Shown: in pieces, positions 1 through 7,941 of the stretch
How the letters are laid out: the number at the start of each line of letters is the position of its first letter
Position numbering within the stretch: the first letter of the stretch is position 1
NCBI RefSeq assembly: GCF_007741475.1
Contig: NZ_CP036261.1
Coordinates: 4,961,798 to 5,025,797, forward strand
Length of the DNA stretch: 64,000 nucleotides
Origin: Rosistilla ulvae
GTDB taxonomy: Bacteria; Planctomycetota; Planctomycetia; Pirellulales; Pirellulaceae
Direction: 5' to 3'
Made by a program: the position numbers and the translations under genes
Notes under the pieces: model-generated
Told to the model about the DNA's origin: nothing
Databases searched by the model: none
What the model saw: only the letters and a program-made list of their open reading frames with translations

Positions 1-351
1 GACATTCCGATCCGTCACAGCGGCGACATCGAAGGCACTCCCGGTTGCGTACTTGTTGGTCCCGCTGGCACGATCCAGTTGGACAAAGGCGTGATCCGCG
101 CCGCCCGACACGTTCATATGAATCAAAGCGACGCCCAGTATTTTGGCGTCAAAAAGGGTGACTTCATGGATCTGAAGATCACCAGCCCACAGTGCACGAT
201 CACGATGAGCGACGTGTTGGTTCGCGCCGACGATACCAGCAAGCTGGAAGTTCACATCGACACCGATGAAGGAAACGCTTGCAACCTCGACAGCGCCACC
301 AAGATCGAATTGATCCCCAGCGGCGGCGGATGTGGCTGCAAGGCTCACTAA
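1..351 (+). CDS. pduL: Phosphate propanoyltransferase PduL, 3' part
   Basis: The reading frame is open from the first base, so the gene starts upstream of the window; 116 residues remain. PduL exchanges CoA and phosphate on acyl groups inside bacterial microcompartments and recycles CoA for the aldehyde dehydrogenase. Visible PduL features are the RHSGDIEGTPG segment, the zinc-binding AARHVHMN stretch (residues about 33-40 of the visible part) and the usual beta-barrel half that follows. It ends with a GGGCGCKAH tail. It lies first in a plus-strand run with two BMC-H shell genes and acetate kinase, the partner that turns the acyl phosphate into ATP. The family call is firm. The N-terminus and any encapsulation peptide lie outside the window. 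Confidence 0.93.
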   Translation, partial: DIPIRHSGDIEGTPGCVLVGPAGTIQLDKGVIRAARHVHMNQSDAQYFGVKKGDFMDLKITSPQCTITMSDVLVRADDTSKLEVHIDTDEGNACNLDSATKIELIPSGGGCGCKAH

Positions 352-455
352 ATTCCGTCCACCCGGTTCGGCGGCACCGCCGTTCCGACAACACCCGATT
401 TCAACTTTCGAATTTTCGATTTCAAATTCCCTCCCTCCCTCCAGAGACCAATTAG

Positions 456-740
456 ATGGCAAAGATTAACGAAGCGCTCGGTATGATCGAGACGAAGGGT
501 TTTATCACCATGATGGAAGCGACCGACGCGATGTTGAAATCCGCCAACGTCACTTTCCTCGGTTGGGACAAAGTCGGCAGCGGCTTGGTTACCGCGTTTG
601 TCACCGGCGATGTTGCCGCAGTGAAAGCCGCAACCGATGCGGGTGCCGCAGCGGGCGGTCGCGTGGGTGAAGTGGTTGCCGTTCAGGTGATCCCACGTCC
701 ACACGACGACTTGGGCAAGGTTCTCAAGGTTGGTGGCTGA
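456..740 (+). CDS. BMC-H hexameric microcompartment shell protein
   Basis: A 94-residue single Pf00936-type BMC domain, the length of a standard hexameric shell tile. Landmarks are [20 protein letters not shown] near the N-terminus, [20 protein letters not shown] in the middle and [11 protein letters not shown] near the end. In the family this protein forms the flat facets of the shell, with a central pore for small metabolites. It follows pduL by about 100 bases and precedes a second BMC-H. In the characterised Planctomyces limnophilus locus two BMC-H genes sit at this place (named pvmD and pvmE, if I recall correctly), so the pair is expected for a PVM-type compartment. Confidence 0.95.
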   Translation: MAKINEALGMIETKGFITMMEATDAMLKSANVTFLGWDKVGSGLVTAFVTGDVAAVKAATDAGAAAGGRVGEVVAVQVIPRPHDDLGKVLKVGG

Positions 741-830
741 GCCGTTCGTTTGGGCGACCTCGCCTGACGAGCGTTGCGTCGACCGTTAAGGTCTGCCGCA
801 CAACTACGCTAACCACCGGACAAGCTTCCC

Positions 831-1277
831 ATGGCAAAAAAGAAAACGACTTCGACTCGCACTCCCGCGACCGAATCCAAACCGGCTGGCGGCACTGCTG
901 CCAAGCAGCCCGCTCGACGAACGACGGCTGCGACGACAAGCACCGCCGTAACCAAAACTGCATCCGCAACCGCTCCTTCACAAAAAACTTTCTTGGAAAA
1001 TAAGATGAATCAAGCACTTGGCCTTGTTGAAACAAAGGGTTTGTTGGCCCTGATCGAAGCTACCGACGCGATGGCCAAAGCGGCAAACGTCGAAATCACC
1101 AAACGCATCGACATCGGTGGTGCGTTCTGCACGACCGTCGTCACCGGCGATGTCGGCAGCGTTCGCGCAGCCGTCGAAGCGGGTGCTGCCGCGGCAGCTC
1201 AAGTCGGCGAATTGGTCGGCAGCCACGTGATCGCTCGCCCCAGCGAAGGCTTGGTCGAAGCGTTCATCAACAAGTAG
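831..1277 (+). CDS. BMC-H shell protein with basic N-terminal extension
   Basis: A second single-domain BMC-H protein of 148 residues. The canonical domain occupies about residues 59-148 (MNQALGLVETKGLLALIEAT to VIARPSEGLVEAF). It is preceded by about 50-55 residues made almost only of Lys, Thr, Ala, Arg and Ser, which looks disordered. The start ATG at 831 is preceded by AAGCTTCCC and begins MAKKKTTS. An internal ATG at 1005 would give a standard-size protein, so two products are conceivable. The extension could reach the lumen or the outer face, or bind nucleic acid or cargo; that is inference. The domain itself is about as similar to the preceding BMC-H as paralogues in such loci usually are. 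Confidence 0.92.
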   Translation: MAKKKTTSTRTPATESKPAGGTAAKQPARRTTAATTSTAVTKTASATAPSQKTFLENKMNQALGLVETKGLLALIEATDAMAKAANVEITKRIDIGGAFCTTVVTGDVGSVRAAVEAGAAAAAQVGELVGSHVIARPSEGLVEAFINK

Positions 1278-1361
1278 TCGACCGGCGATCGCTGCCGCGA
1301 CCCGATGACTCCCACCCGTTCCTAACAACCAGTACCCACGACCACGGACGACCCTGTTGCC

Positions 1362-2543
1362 ATGAAGGTTTTAGTCGCAAATCTCGGATCTACGAGTTTC
1401 AAGTATCAGTTGATCGAAATGTCCGATGAAACCACGCTCGCTCGCGGCGCGGTCGATCGGATCGGTTCGCCCGAATCGTCCTGCACGGTCGAAATCGGCG
1501 ACTGGAAAGATCAACGCACGATGTCGGTTCCGCACCACGGAGTCGCTGTCGAAGCCTGCTTGGCACAGTTGACCGATCCCGAACACGGCTGCATCAAATC
1601 GGCCGATGAAGTGGATGCGATTGGGTTCAAGGCGGTACATGGCGGACGGTTCAGCGGCGTCTATCGGATCGACGAAGAAGTATTGGCAGCGATGGAAGAG
1701 ATGCGGGACGTCGCTCCGGCGCACAACCCGCCTTACGTTGCCGCCATGCGACAACTGGCTTTGTCCGGCGGAAACATTCCGTTGATCGCAGCCTTTGAAA
1801 CCGATTTCCACCAAACGACTCCCGACGCCCAGCGTTATTACGCGATCCCAAAACAATGGTCGGATGATTTCCACATCCGTCGCTTTGGGTTCCACGGCAA
1901 CAGTCATCGATACATCGCCATGCGAACGGCGGAATTGATTCCTGGTGCCAGCCGCGTGATCTCGTGTCACTTGGGTGGCAGTAGCAGTTTGTGTGCAATC
2001 CGCGATGGCAAGAGCATCGGGACCACGATGGGAATGAGCCCGCAGACCGGTTTACCGCAAAACAACCGTGTCGGCGATTTCGACCCATTTGCGATCCCCT
2101 TGATCATGGAAAAGACCGGGCTGTCGCTGACCGAAGTCCTGAACAAGCTGGCTAACGAAGGCGGCCTGTTGGGATTGAGCGGCAAGAGTGGCGATATGCG
2201 TGATCTGGAAGCGGGTGCCGCCGAAGGAGACGCCGATTGCCAATTGGCGTTGGATGTTTACGTTTCGGAAGTTCGCCGCATGATGGGCGGGCTATTGGTT
2301 CTGTTAGGCGGAGCCGACGCGATCGTCTTCACCGGCGGAATTGGAGAGAAGGGAGCGGAGATCCGCGCCAAAGTTTGTGAGGGTTTGGAAGACCTGGGGA
2401 TTGCCATCGACCGCGTCAAAAACGGCGTCGCCGAAGGTGAAATGGCGGTCCACAGCGAAACCAGCCGCACGCAGATCTGGAGAATCCCAACCAACGAAGA
2501 ACTGGTGGTCGCTCGCAAGTGTGTCGAATTGCTAGGCAAATAA
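1362..2543 (+). CDS. ackA: Acetate kinase (AckA family), BMC-associated
   Basis: 393 residues, normal length for acetate/propionate kinases. Seen are the N-terminal phosphate-binding NLGSTSFKYQL, the HGGRFSG and GFHGNSHRYI segments with catalytic histidine, LGGSSSLCAI, and the FTGGIGEKGAEIR adenine-binding loop. It would turn the acyl phosphate made by PduL into a carboxylate plus ATP, giving the energy yield of the pathway. The usual MMGTRSGDLDP segment reads LPQNNRVGDFDP here, so it is a divergent subfamily and its preferred acyl group (acetyl, propionyl or lactyl) cannot be read from sequence. It sits between the BMC-H pair and the first BMC-P gene. No obvious encapsulation peptide is seen. 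Confidence 0.92.
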   Translation: MKVLVANLGSTSFKYQLIEMSDETTLARGAVDRIGSPESSCTVEIGDWKDQRTMSVPHHGVAVEACLAQLTDPEHGCIKSADEVDAIGFKAVHGGRFSGVYRIDEEVLAAMEEMRDVAPAHNPPYVAAMRQLALSGGNIPLIAAFETDFHQTTPDAQRYYAIPKQWSDDFHIRRFGFHGNSHRYIAMRTAELIPGASRVISCHLGGSSSLCAIRDGKSIGTTMGMSPQTGLPQNNRVGDFDPFAIPLIMEKTGLSLTEVLNKLANEGGLLGLSGKSGDMRDLEAGAAEGDADCQLALDVYVSEVRRMMGGLLVLLGGADAIVFTGGIGEKGAEIRAKVCEGLEDLGIAIDRVKNGVAEGEMAVHSETSRTQIWRIPTNEELVVARKCVELLGK

Positions 2544-2646
2544 GCAACCGCAATCGACGCAGCGAACATCGGACAAGAATTAAACGAACGATCCCGGCAC
2601 AACGCAAAACACAGGCACCCGCCTGTGACCCGAACGAAGTTTACCC

Positions 2647-2958
2647 ATGTTTATCGCACGAGTTACCGGTTCCGTCGTCAGCACGCAGAAGGTCGCTTCG
2701 ATGACCGGACACAAGCTGTTGATCGTCGAACCCTATCGATTGGAACCCGACCAGCGGAAGTCGTTGACGACCACCGGACGGACCTTCATCGCCTGCGATA
2801 CCTTGGGGGCGGGTGAAGGGGATTACGTGCTGATTGTCCAAGGCAGCAGCGCTCGATTGACTCCCGAAACGAAACACTTGCCGATCGATTGCGTGATCAT
2901 CGGCATCGTCGATTCGGTCCACATTGAAAAGCAAAACGTCTACAAGCGAGACGAATAG
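2647..2958 (+). CDS. BMC-P pentameric vertex protein (EutN/CcmL family), first copy
   Basis: 103 residues matching EutN/CcmL pentamers: MFIARVTGSVVSTQKVASMT opens the barrel, GHKLLIVEPYRL follows and DTLGAGEGDYVLIVQGSSAR is the conserved core. The C-terminus IIGIVDSVHIEKQNVYKRDE is slightly longer than usual. BMC-P pentamers cap the twelve vertices of the shell. This is the first of three BMC-P paralogues spaced between enzyme genes at this locus, a hallmark of PVM-type BMC loci. A small dyad (ACAGGC/GCCTGT, 2611-2626) lies in the 103-base gap after acetate kinase and could trim expression of the downstream part of the operon. Confidence 0.94.
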   Translation: MFIARVTGSVVSTQKVASMTGHKLLIVEPYRLEPDQRKSLTTTGRTFIACDTLGAGEGDYVLIVQGSSARLTPETKHLPIDCVIIGIVDSVHIEKQNVYKRDE

Positions 2959-3066
2959 AAGGTCTCCTTTCGCCCCGCGAATGTGCGCCTCACGACATAC
3001 AACAGGCTTCGTTCTCCCGACGAACGAACCACTTGAAACGACACCCCACAATCCCACGACGCTCTT

Positions 3067-4515
3067 ATGCAATACGACGAAAACCTCATCCGCTCAGTCG
3101 TCTCCCAGGTATTGGCCGAAGTGGGTTCGCCACCGCCGATCCACAATGGTGGCGGCGGCTACAGCGGACGGCACGGCGTTTTCCATGATGCCAACGAAGC
3201 GGTCGCCGCGGCGCAAGAAGCGTTCCTGCAGCTGACCGAACGGACCATCGAAGAGCGTGGCCGGATCATCGACCACATTCGCCGGATCTCGATCGACCAG
3301 AGCGAAGAGCTGGGGACGATGGAGATGAACGAGACCAAGATCGGTCGCCTGGAACACAAGATCGCCAAGCTGTTGACCTTGGGCCAACGCGCTCCCGGGA
3401 TCGAGATGATCAAGACCGAAGCCTTCAGCGGCGACAAAGGTCTAGCGATCATCGAACGCGCTCCCTTTGGTGTGATCGGTGCGATCACCCCCGTCACCCA
3501 CTCGCTGCCCACGATTACCGGCAACGCCGTCAGCATGATCGCTGGCGGAAACACGGTTGTCGTCAACCCACACCCCAGCGGAAAACGAGTCGCTGCCGAA
3601 GGCGTTCGCCGCTTCAACGAAGCGATCTACAACGACCTGGGGATCGACAATCTGATCTGCGTGATCGCCGAACCAACTCTCGAAACCGCCGACGCGATCT
3701 TCTCGCATCGCGATGTCCGACTGATCTGCGTCACCGGCGGACCCGCTGTCGCTCGAGCGGCCTTGAAAAGCGGCAAGCGAGCCGTTGTCGCGGGCCCTGG
3801 AAATCCTCCCGTCGTCGTCGACGAGACCGCCGATCTGGATCGCGCCGCTCGCTGCATCATCGAAGGTGGAGCGTTCGACAACAATCTGTTGTGCATCGCC
3901 GAAAAGCAAGTCTTTGTCGTCGAACAGGTCTTCGACGCGATGATGTCCGCCATGGAACGCGCCGGCGCAGCGCGATTGAACTCGGCCGAGATCGATCGAC
4001 TGACCTCGCAAGCGATCGCGATGGTTGGCGAAGGCGAACACCGACACCAAGTTGCGGCCAAGGACTTCATCGGCAAAGACGCTGCCGTGTTGTGTGCCGC
4101 GGCGGGCAAGAACGTCGCCGCCGACGTCGAACTGGCCTTTGGCGAGACCGATTATTCGCATCCGTTTGTCGGCGTCGAACAGATGATGCCCTTCATCCCC
4201 TTTGTCCGCGCTCGCGATGTCGACCACGCGATTGCGATGGCTAAGGAGAGCGAACACGGCTTCCGTCACACCAGCATGATCCACAGCCGCGATGTCCGGA
4301 ACATGACCAAGATGGGCCGCGCGATGGACACCACACTGTACGTGAAGAATGGTGCCAGCATGGCCGGATTGGGACTTGGCGGCGAAGGCTATTTGAGCTT
4401 CTCGATCGCGGGACCGACCGGCGAAGGGGTGACCACGCCGCAAACGTTCACTCGCGAACGCCGCTGCAGCATCATCGAAAACCTGTACGTCGTCGGTAGC
4501 CCGAAAAACGTTTAA
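3067..4515 (+). CDS. CoA-acylating aldehyde dehydrogenase with N-terminal encapsulation peptide
   Basis: 482 residues, PduP/EutE-type NAD-dependent aldehyde dehydrogenase that turns an aldehyde plus CoA into acyl-CoA. The catalytic cysteine is C276 in DNNLLCIAEKQ. The cofactor region shows FGVIGAITPVTHSLPT, and VTGGPAVARAALKSGK with AGPGNPPVVVD follows. Residues 1-20 (DENLIRSVVSQVLAEVG) form a short amphipathic helix followed by a Gly/Pro-rich linker (about residues 21-32), the standard layout of a BMC encapsulation peptide. In the fucose/rhamnose model the substrate would be lactaldehyde released by the aldolase encoded at 5826. Substrate identity is inference; the family and lumen targeting are well supported. 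Confidence 0.94.
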   Translation: MQYDENLIRSVVSQVLAEVGSPPPIHNGGGGYSGRHGVFHDANEAVAAAQEAFLQLTERTIEERGRIIDHIRRISIDQSEELGTMEMNETKIGRLEHKIAKLLTLGQRAPGIEMIKTEAFSGDKGLAIIERAPFGVIGAITPVTHSLPTITGNAVSMIAGGNTVVVNPHPSGKRVAAEGVRRFNEAIYNDLGIDNLICVIAEPTLETADAIFSHRDVRLICVTGGPAVARAALKSGKRAVVAGPGNPPVVVDETADLDRAARCIIEGGAFDNNLLCIAEKQVFVVEQVFDAMMSAMERAGAARLNSAEIDRLTSQAIAMVGEGEHRHQVAAKDFIGKDAAVLCAAAGKNVAADVELAFGETDYSHPFVGVEQMMPFIPFVRARDVDHAIAMAKESEHGFRHTSMIHSRDVRNMTKMGRAMDTTLYVKNGASMAGLGLGGEGYLSFSIAGPTGEGVTTPQTFTRERRCSIIENLYVVGSPKNV

Positions 4516-4572
4516 GCGACGGCTGCAATTATTGCATCCGATTGAAATCGAAAACACTCCAAAGCTCGTCCA

Positions 4573-4836
4573 TTGCAAACCGCCAAAGTCCTCGGAACGA
4601 CACGCGCTACGATTAAGCACGCCAGCTTTGTCGGGCAGAAGCTGTTGATCGTTCAACCGTTGATGGCGGACGGTTCGGCGGATGGCCCGCCGTTGCTGAC
4701 CTTGGACGGCTGGGGTGCCAGTCGTGGCGATACCGTCCTGCTGACTAGCGATTCCAGCTGCATGGAAGACCTGATCGGCAAAGACAAAAACACGCCCGCC
4801 CGCTGGACCACGATGGGCATCATCGACCAACGATAG
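4573..4836 (+). CDS. BMC-P pentameric vertex protein, second copy (TTG start)
   Basis: 87 residues of the EutN/CcmL family: MQTAKVLGTTRATIKHASF, GQKLLIVQPL, TLDGWGASRGDTVLLTSDSS and ending TTMGIIDQR. No ATG fits; TTG at 4573 places the first residues exactly where the other BMC-P proteins begin, so a TTG start is chosen. It is 57 bases after the aldehyde dehydrogenase and 24 bases before the next gene, so it is surely cotranscribed. The three BMC-P copies are clearly diverged, which suggests non-identical vertices rather than recent duplication. Confidence 0.9.
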   Translation: MQTAKVLGTTRATIKHASFVGQKLLIVQPLMADGSADGPPLLTLDGWGASRGDTVLLTSDSSCMEDLIGKDKNTPARWTTMGIIDQR

Positions 4837-4860
4837 ATCGACAAGAGACAACAATTCAAC

Positions 4861-5466
4861 ATGACTTCAACGCCACTCGACCTGGAAGCCATCGTTCGCC
4901 GCATTGTCGGCGAAGTGGTCGCCGGTGCCGTGGCGCCAAAGTCGCAACCGGTCGCCAGCGGCAACACGCGGCTGTGCCTGATCGATCGCCCCGTGATCGC
5001 ATTGGCCGACGTGGAGAAACGGCTCGACGGAAAGTCCGAAATCGCCGTCGCTCCTCGCGCCGTGATCACTCCGGCGGTCAAAGATCTGTTGCGATCACAG
5101 TCGATCGAGATCGTCCGCGAAGATAGACCAAACACGCAGCGAACTCCAGTTGCCGCTCCTGCGGCGCTGCTTGTCGCCGACGTCGATTGCTCCAACCGCT
5201 GTGCGGCGTTTGCCAAGCAGTTGGGCATCCGAACGCGTCGAGGAGTGCAAATCGTTGTCGCCGAAGAGGCTCGGATCGTGCTTGCCGACCTGCCGCAACG
5301 CGTGGTCTGCGATCTATGTCGCAGCGGCGCCGAAGCGGTTCAAGTCGGATCGCTGACCGAAGTCCAAGCGGTCGCCGCTGCGATGCAGCCCGATGTTTGG
5401 GTACTGGACATGACGCGACTGAACGTGATCGCGGCGACCAACCTCGCCACGCGAATAACAAAATAG
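4861..5466 (+). CDS. Unknown BMC-locus protein, probable lumen cargo
   Basis: 201 residues; I do not recognise the enzyme family. The first 22 residues (LDLEAIVRRIVGEVVAGAV) form an amphipathic helix that resembles the encapsulation peptide of the neighbouring aldehyde dehydrogenase, so it is probably carried inside the shell. Residues about 50-80 (ITPAVKDLLRSQSIEIVRED) recall the segment that opens EutQ/EutT-like and related BMC proteins (TPAARDYLKEHGIEL type). The second half, from residue about 105, is an alpha/beta stretch with VADVDCSNRCAAF and VVCDLCRSGAEAVQVGS, with several cysteines. It lies between two BMC-P genes. A small-molecule or cofactor-handling role is possible but not shown. 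Confidence 0.75.
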   Translation: MTSTPLDLEAIVRRIVGEVVAGAVAPKSQPVASGNTRLCLIDRPVIALADVEKRLDGKSEIAVAPRAVITPAVKDLLRSQSIEIVREDRPNTQRTPVAAPAALLVADVDCSNRCAAFAKQLGIRTRRGVQIVVAEEARIVLADLPQRVVCDLCRSGAEAVQVGSLTEVQAVAAAMQPDVWVLDMTRLNVIAATNLATRITK

Positions 5467-5488
5467 AAACCCCGTCCACGGAAGACCG

Positions 5489-5773
5489 ATGCGAATCGCC
5501 AAAGTGATTGGAAGCGTAACGCTCAGCCGATGCCATCCGGCCATGGCCGGTTCGCGGCTGCGATGCGTGTTGCCAGTCGACGACATCGCGCAGATCGACA
5601 GCGACGACTTCAGCGGCTCCGAACTGTTGGTGACTTGGGACGAATTGGGAGCGGGCAATGGCGATCTGATCGCTTTGGCCGAGGGCCCCGAAGCGGCTCA
5701 ACCCTTCCAACCGCAAATCAAATGCATCGACGCTTACAACGCGGCGATCCTAGACCATATCGACCTCCAATAG
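5489..5773 (+). CDS. BMC-P pentameric vertex protein, third copy
   Basis: 94 residues, EutN/CcmL family: MRIAKVIGSVTLSRCHPAM, then GSRLRCVLPVDD, and the conserved ELLVTWDELGAGNGDLIALA core. The ATG follows the stop of the preceding gene by 22 bases. Compared with the other two copies it has an acidic insert (DDIAQIDSDDFSGS) before the core and a C-terminus that ends in IDAYNAAILDHIDLQ. It is the last shell gene of the run; the aldolase follows 52 bases later. Three vertex proteins per locus match the PVM-type BMC described for Planctomycetes and Verrucomicrobia. Confidence 0.93.
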   Translation: MRIAKVIGSVTLSRCHPAMAGSRLRCVLPVDDIAQIDSDDFSGSELLVTWDELGAGNGDLIALAEGPEAAQPFQPQIKCIDAYNAAILDHIDLQ

Positions 5774-5825
5774 CGTGACTTCTCCGAAGCCAAGCACTCA
5801 CACCCTGCAACCTTCAAAGACCAGC

Positions 5826-6698
5826 ATGCAAAACATCCACAAAATCAAACAAGACATCTGCGAAATTGGAAAGCGGATTTATGCCAAGGGTTTCGCCGCG
5901 GCCAACGACGGAAACATCACCGTCCGCGTCAGCGAAAACGAAGTCCTCTGCACGCCGACAATGCATTGCAAAGGTTATTTGAAGCCTGAGGACATCAGCG
6001 TTGTCGACATGACCGGCAAGCAGTTGAGCGGCAACAAGAAACGCAGCAGCGAAGCCCTGCTGCACTTGGAAATCTACAAGCAACGCCCCGAACTGAAGAG
6101 CGTTGTGCATTGCCATCCGCCACACGCCACCGCGTTTGCCGTCGCTCGCGAACCGATCCCGCAATGTGTGCTGCCAGAAGTCGAAGTCTTCTTGGGCGAC
6201 GTGCCGATCACCAAATACGAGACTCCCGGCGGACAAGCGTTTGCCGATACCGTGATCCCGTACATCCACAAGAGTAACGTGATCATCCTGGCCAACCACG
6301 GCACGGTCAGCTTCGGCGAAAACGTCGAACGGGCTTACTGGTGGACCGAGATCCTGGACGCCTACTGCCGCATCCTGTTGCTGTCGCGTCAGCTGGGACA
6401 CGTGCAATACCTCAGTGGCGACAAGTCGCGCGAACTGTTGGAACTGAAGGACAAATGGGGGTTCACCGACCCGCGTTTGACCAAGGAGTTCGAAAACTGT
6501 GACATCTGCGCCAACGATGTCTTCCGCGACAGCTGGGAAGCCAACGGCGTTTCGCGTCGCGCGTTCGACGCTCCACCCGCAGCCGGCAGCATGACTGGCG
6601 GAGCAGCCCCTGCGGCAGCCGCTGGCAAGAACGTCGACGAAGAGCAATTGGTGAAACTGATCACCGCCGAAGTCATGCGTCAGATGGGCAAAGCCTAA
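5826..6698 (+). CDS. Class II aldolase (fuculose/rhamnulose-1-phosphate type) with C-terminal encapsulation peptide
   Basis: 290 residues from the ATG at 5826. A GTG 17 codons upstream (5775) is also in frame but directly abuts the preceding stop and adds a low-complexity leader, so it is less likely. AldolaseII/AraD family: AANDGNITVR, KRSSEALLHLEIYK, the zinc ligands VVHCHPPHA and LANHGTVSFG, and PEVEVFL. Such enzymes split fuculose- or rhamnulose-1-phosphate into DHAP and L-lactaldehyde. The family usually ends near residue 240; here an Ala/Pro/Gly linker (about 240-270) leads to a terminal amphipathic helix EEQLVKLITAEVMRQMGKA, a textbook encapsulation peptide. This makes the aldolase the signature enzyme of the compartment. 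Confidence 0.93.
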   Translation: MQNIHKIKQDICEIGKRIYAKGFAAANDGNITVRVSENEVLCTPTMHCKGYLKPEDISVVDMTGKQLSGNKKRSSEALLHLEIYKQRPELKSVVHCHPPHATAFAVAREPIPQCVLPEVEVFLGDVPITKYETPGGQAFADTVIPYIHKSNVIILANHGTVSFGENVERAYWWTEILDAYCRILLLSRQLGHVQYLSGDKSRELLELKDKWGFTDPRLTKEFENCDICANDVFRDSWEANGVSRRAFDAPPAAGSMTGGAAPAAAAGKNVDEEQLVKLITAEVMRQMGKA

Positions 6699-6761
6699 TC
6701 GCGACGCAGCGACGAACCGAGACATTCAACACGACAAGAACGACACAACAGAAACTCCAAC

Positions 6762-6780
6762 GGACGCACGATTTGCGTCC
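6762..6780 (+). promoter_or_regulatory. Short stem-loop in the leader before the dehydrogenase gene
   Basis: GGACGCA and TGCGTCC pair around a five-base loop, ending 20 bases before the ATG at 6801. The 102-base gap between aldolase and dehydrogenase is the natural place for processing or attenuation in this operon. No U-run follows, so it is not a standard terminator. Confidence 0.35.
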
Positions 6781-6800
6781 CGCAGAACGGTGAAAGAATT

Positions 6801-7736
6801 ATGAAAGTATCGATTATTGGCGGCGGCGGTTTGGTTGGATCCTGTGCGGGCTACGCGCTGCAGTGCGGCGGCATCGTCCGCGAGATCGCCTTGCTGGATG
6901 TCAACGCCGAACTGGCCGTTGGCCAAGCGCTCGACATGGCTCACGGTGCTCCTAGCGTCGCCGATCAAGTGATCGTTGGCGGCGGCTACGAACACATTCC
7001 ATCGAGTGATGTGATCTGCATCACCGCTGGGCTGCGTCGCAAGCCAGACGAATCGCGGTTGGATCTGATCAACCGCAACACCGACCTGTTTGTTTCGATT
7101 CTCGACCAGATCAAAGCGGCTGGCCTGAAGGACGGCGCGATCGTTGTCGTTGTCTCGAACCCCGTCGACATCCTGACCTACGTCGCCGCCCATCGCTTGG
7201 GCTTGCCGAAGCAAAAGGTGATCGGTCTGGGAACTCAGTTGGACACGATCCGTTTCTGCAGCCTGATCTCGGCTGAACTGAAAGCACCGCCGACGCAGAC
7301 TAAGGCGTTGATTTTGGGAGAGCACGGCGACAGCATGGTGCCGATCTGGTCGAGTGCTACGATCGCTGGTCTGCCATTAGACAAATACCCAGGTTGGAAT
7401 CCGAACCTGGCGAACCAGTTGTTCACGCGCACCAAGGGAAGCGGCGCCGAAGTGATCAAGCGCAAGGGCGGAGCTGGCTTTGCCGTCGGCATCGCGATCC
7501 GCGACGTGATCGAATCGATCGCTTTGAATTCGCAAAAGGTTCTGCCGGTCAGTAGCATCCAAGAGGGATGTTACGGAATCCGCGACGTCGCGTTGAGCGT
7601 CCCGACAGTTGTCGGCCGTTGCGGCGTGGTCGATCGCCACGAGATCGATCTGTGGCCAAAGGAAGTTCAAGGCCTGCGAGCCAGCGGTGCAGCACTTCGC
7701 AAAACCTTGGAAGTTGTCCTGAACCGCGTGGGTTAG
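6801..7736 (+). CDS. Lactate/malate dehydrogenase family protein of the BMC operon
   Basis: 311 residues, LDH/MDH superfamily. The Rossmann glycine motif is IIGGGGLVGSCAGYAL, the substrate loop reads AGLRRKPDESRLDL, the substrate-binding arginine lies in LGTQLDTIRFC and the catalytic histidine in LGEHGDSMVPIWS. The enzyme interconverts a 2-keto acid and a 2-hydroxy acid with NAD(H) and may balance NADH made by the aldehyde dehydrogenase. At the position that separates lactate (Gln) from malate (Arg) enzymes the residue is Arg, so the sequence leans to a malate-type or other polar substrate although the pathway suggests lactate. No encapsulation peptide is seen. The leader has a good GGTGAAAG ribosome-binding site. 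Confidence 0.9.
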   Translation: MKVSIIGGGGLVGSCAGYALQCGGIVREIALLDVNAELAVGQALDMAHGAPSVADQVIVGGGYEHIPSSDVICITAGLRRKPDESRLDLINRNTDLFVSILDQIKAAGLKDGAIVVVVSNPVDILTYVAAHRLGLPKQKVIGLGTQLDTIRFCSLISAELKAPPTQTKALILGEHGDSMVPIWSSATIAGLPLDKYPGWNPNLANQLFTRTKGSGAEVIKRKGGAGFAVGIAIRDVIESIALNSQKVLPVSSIQEGCYGIRDVALSVPTVVGRCGVVDRHEIDLWPKEVQGLRASGAALRKTLEVVLNRVG

Positions 7737-7878
7737 TAGCCCGGTTCCAGTTGGTCGCTCTTTCGCATTACGAGCACGACGTGCAAGCGAGTGATCCGCG
7801 CGACGATCCTGGAATCACCTTCTAGCGCTTCGTGCTGGTATTTCGGACGGAGCGAGCGGGGGCGATTTCTTGTATATT

Positions 7879-7898
7879 GAGGCCGATGCGTCGGCCTC
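7879..7898 (+). promoter_or_regulatory. Perfect 8-bp stem-loop upstream of the dehydratase gene
   Basis: GAGGCCGA and TCGGCCTC pair perfectly around a TGCG loop, 43 bases before the ATG at 7942. It follows TTGTATATTGAG, which could hold a -10 element. It is either an operator dyad or a leader stem; no U-run follows. The 205-base gap 7737-7941 otherwise shows only this element. Confidence 0.4.
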
Positions 7899-7941
7899 GT
7901 GATTTCGGGCCGGCGTTCCACAACATAACGGCGGGCCGACC

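Noticed and set aside
3442-4854. Long minus-strand open frame opposite the aldehyde dehydrogenase
   Set aside because: It is a shadow: the plus strand has an obvious conserved enzyme, and the minus product shows no domain.
7568-7825. Plus-strand frame overlapping the end of the lactate/malate dehydrogenase gene
   Set aside because: It lies in another frame of a conserved gene and has Arg-rich shadow composition.
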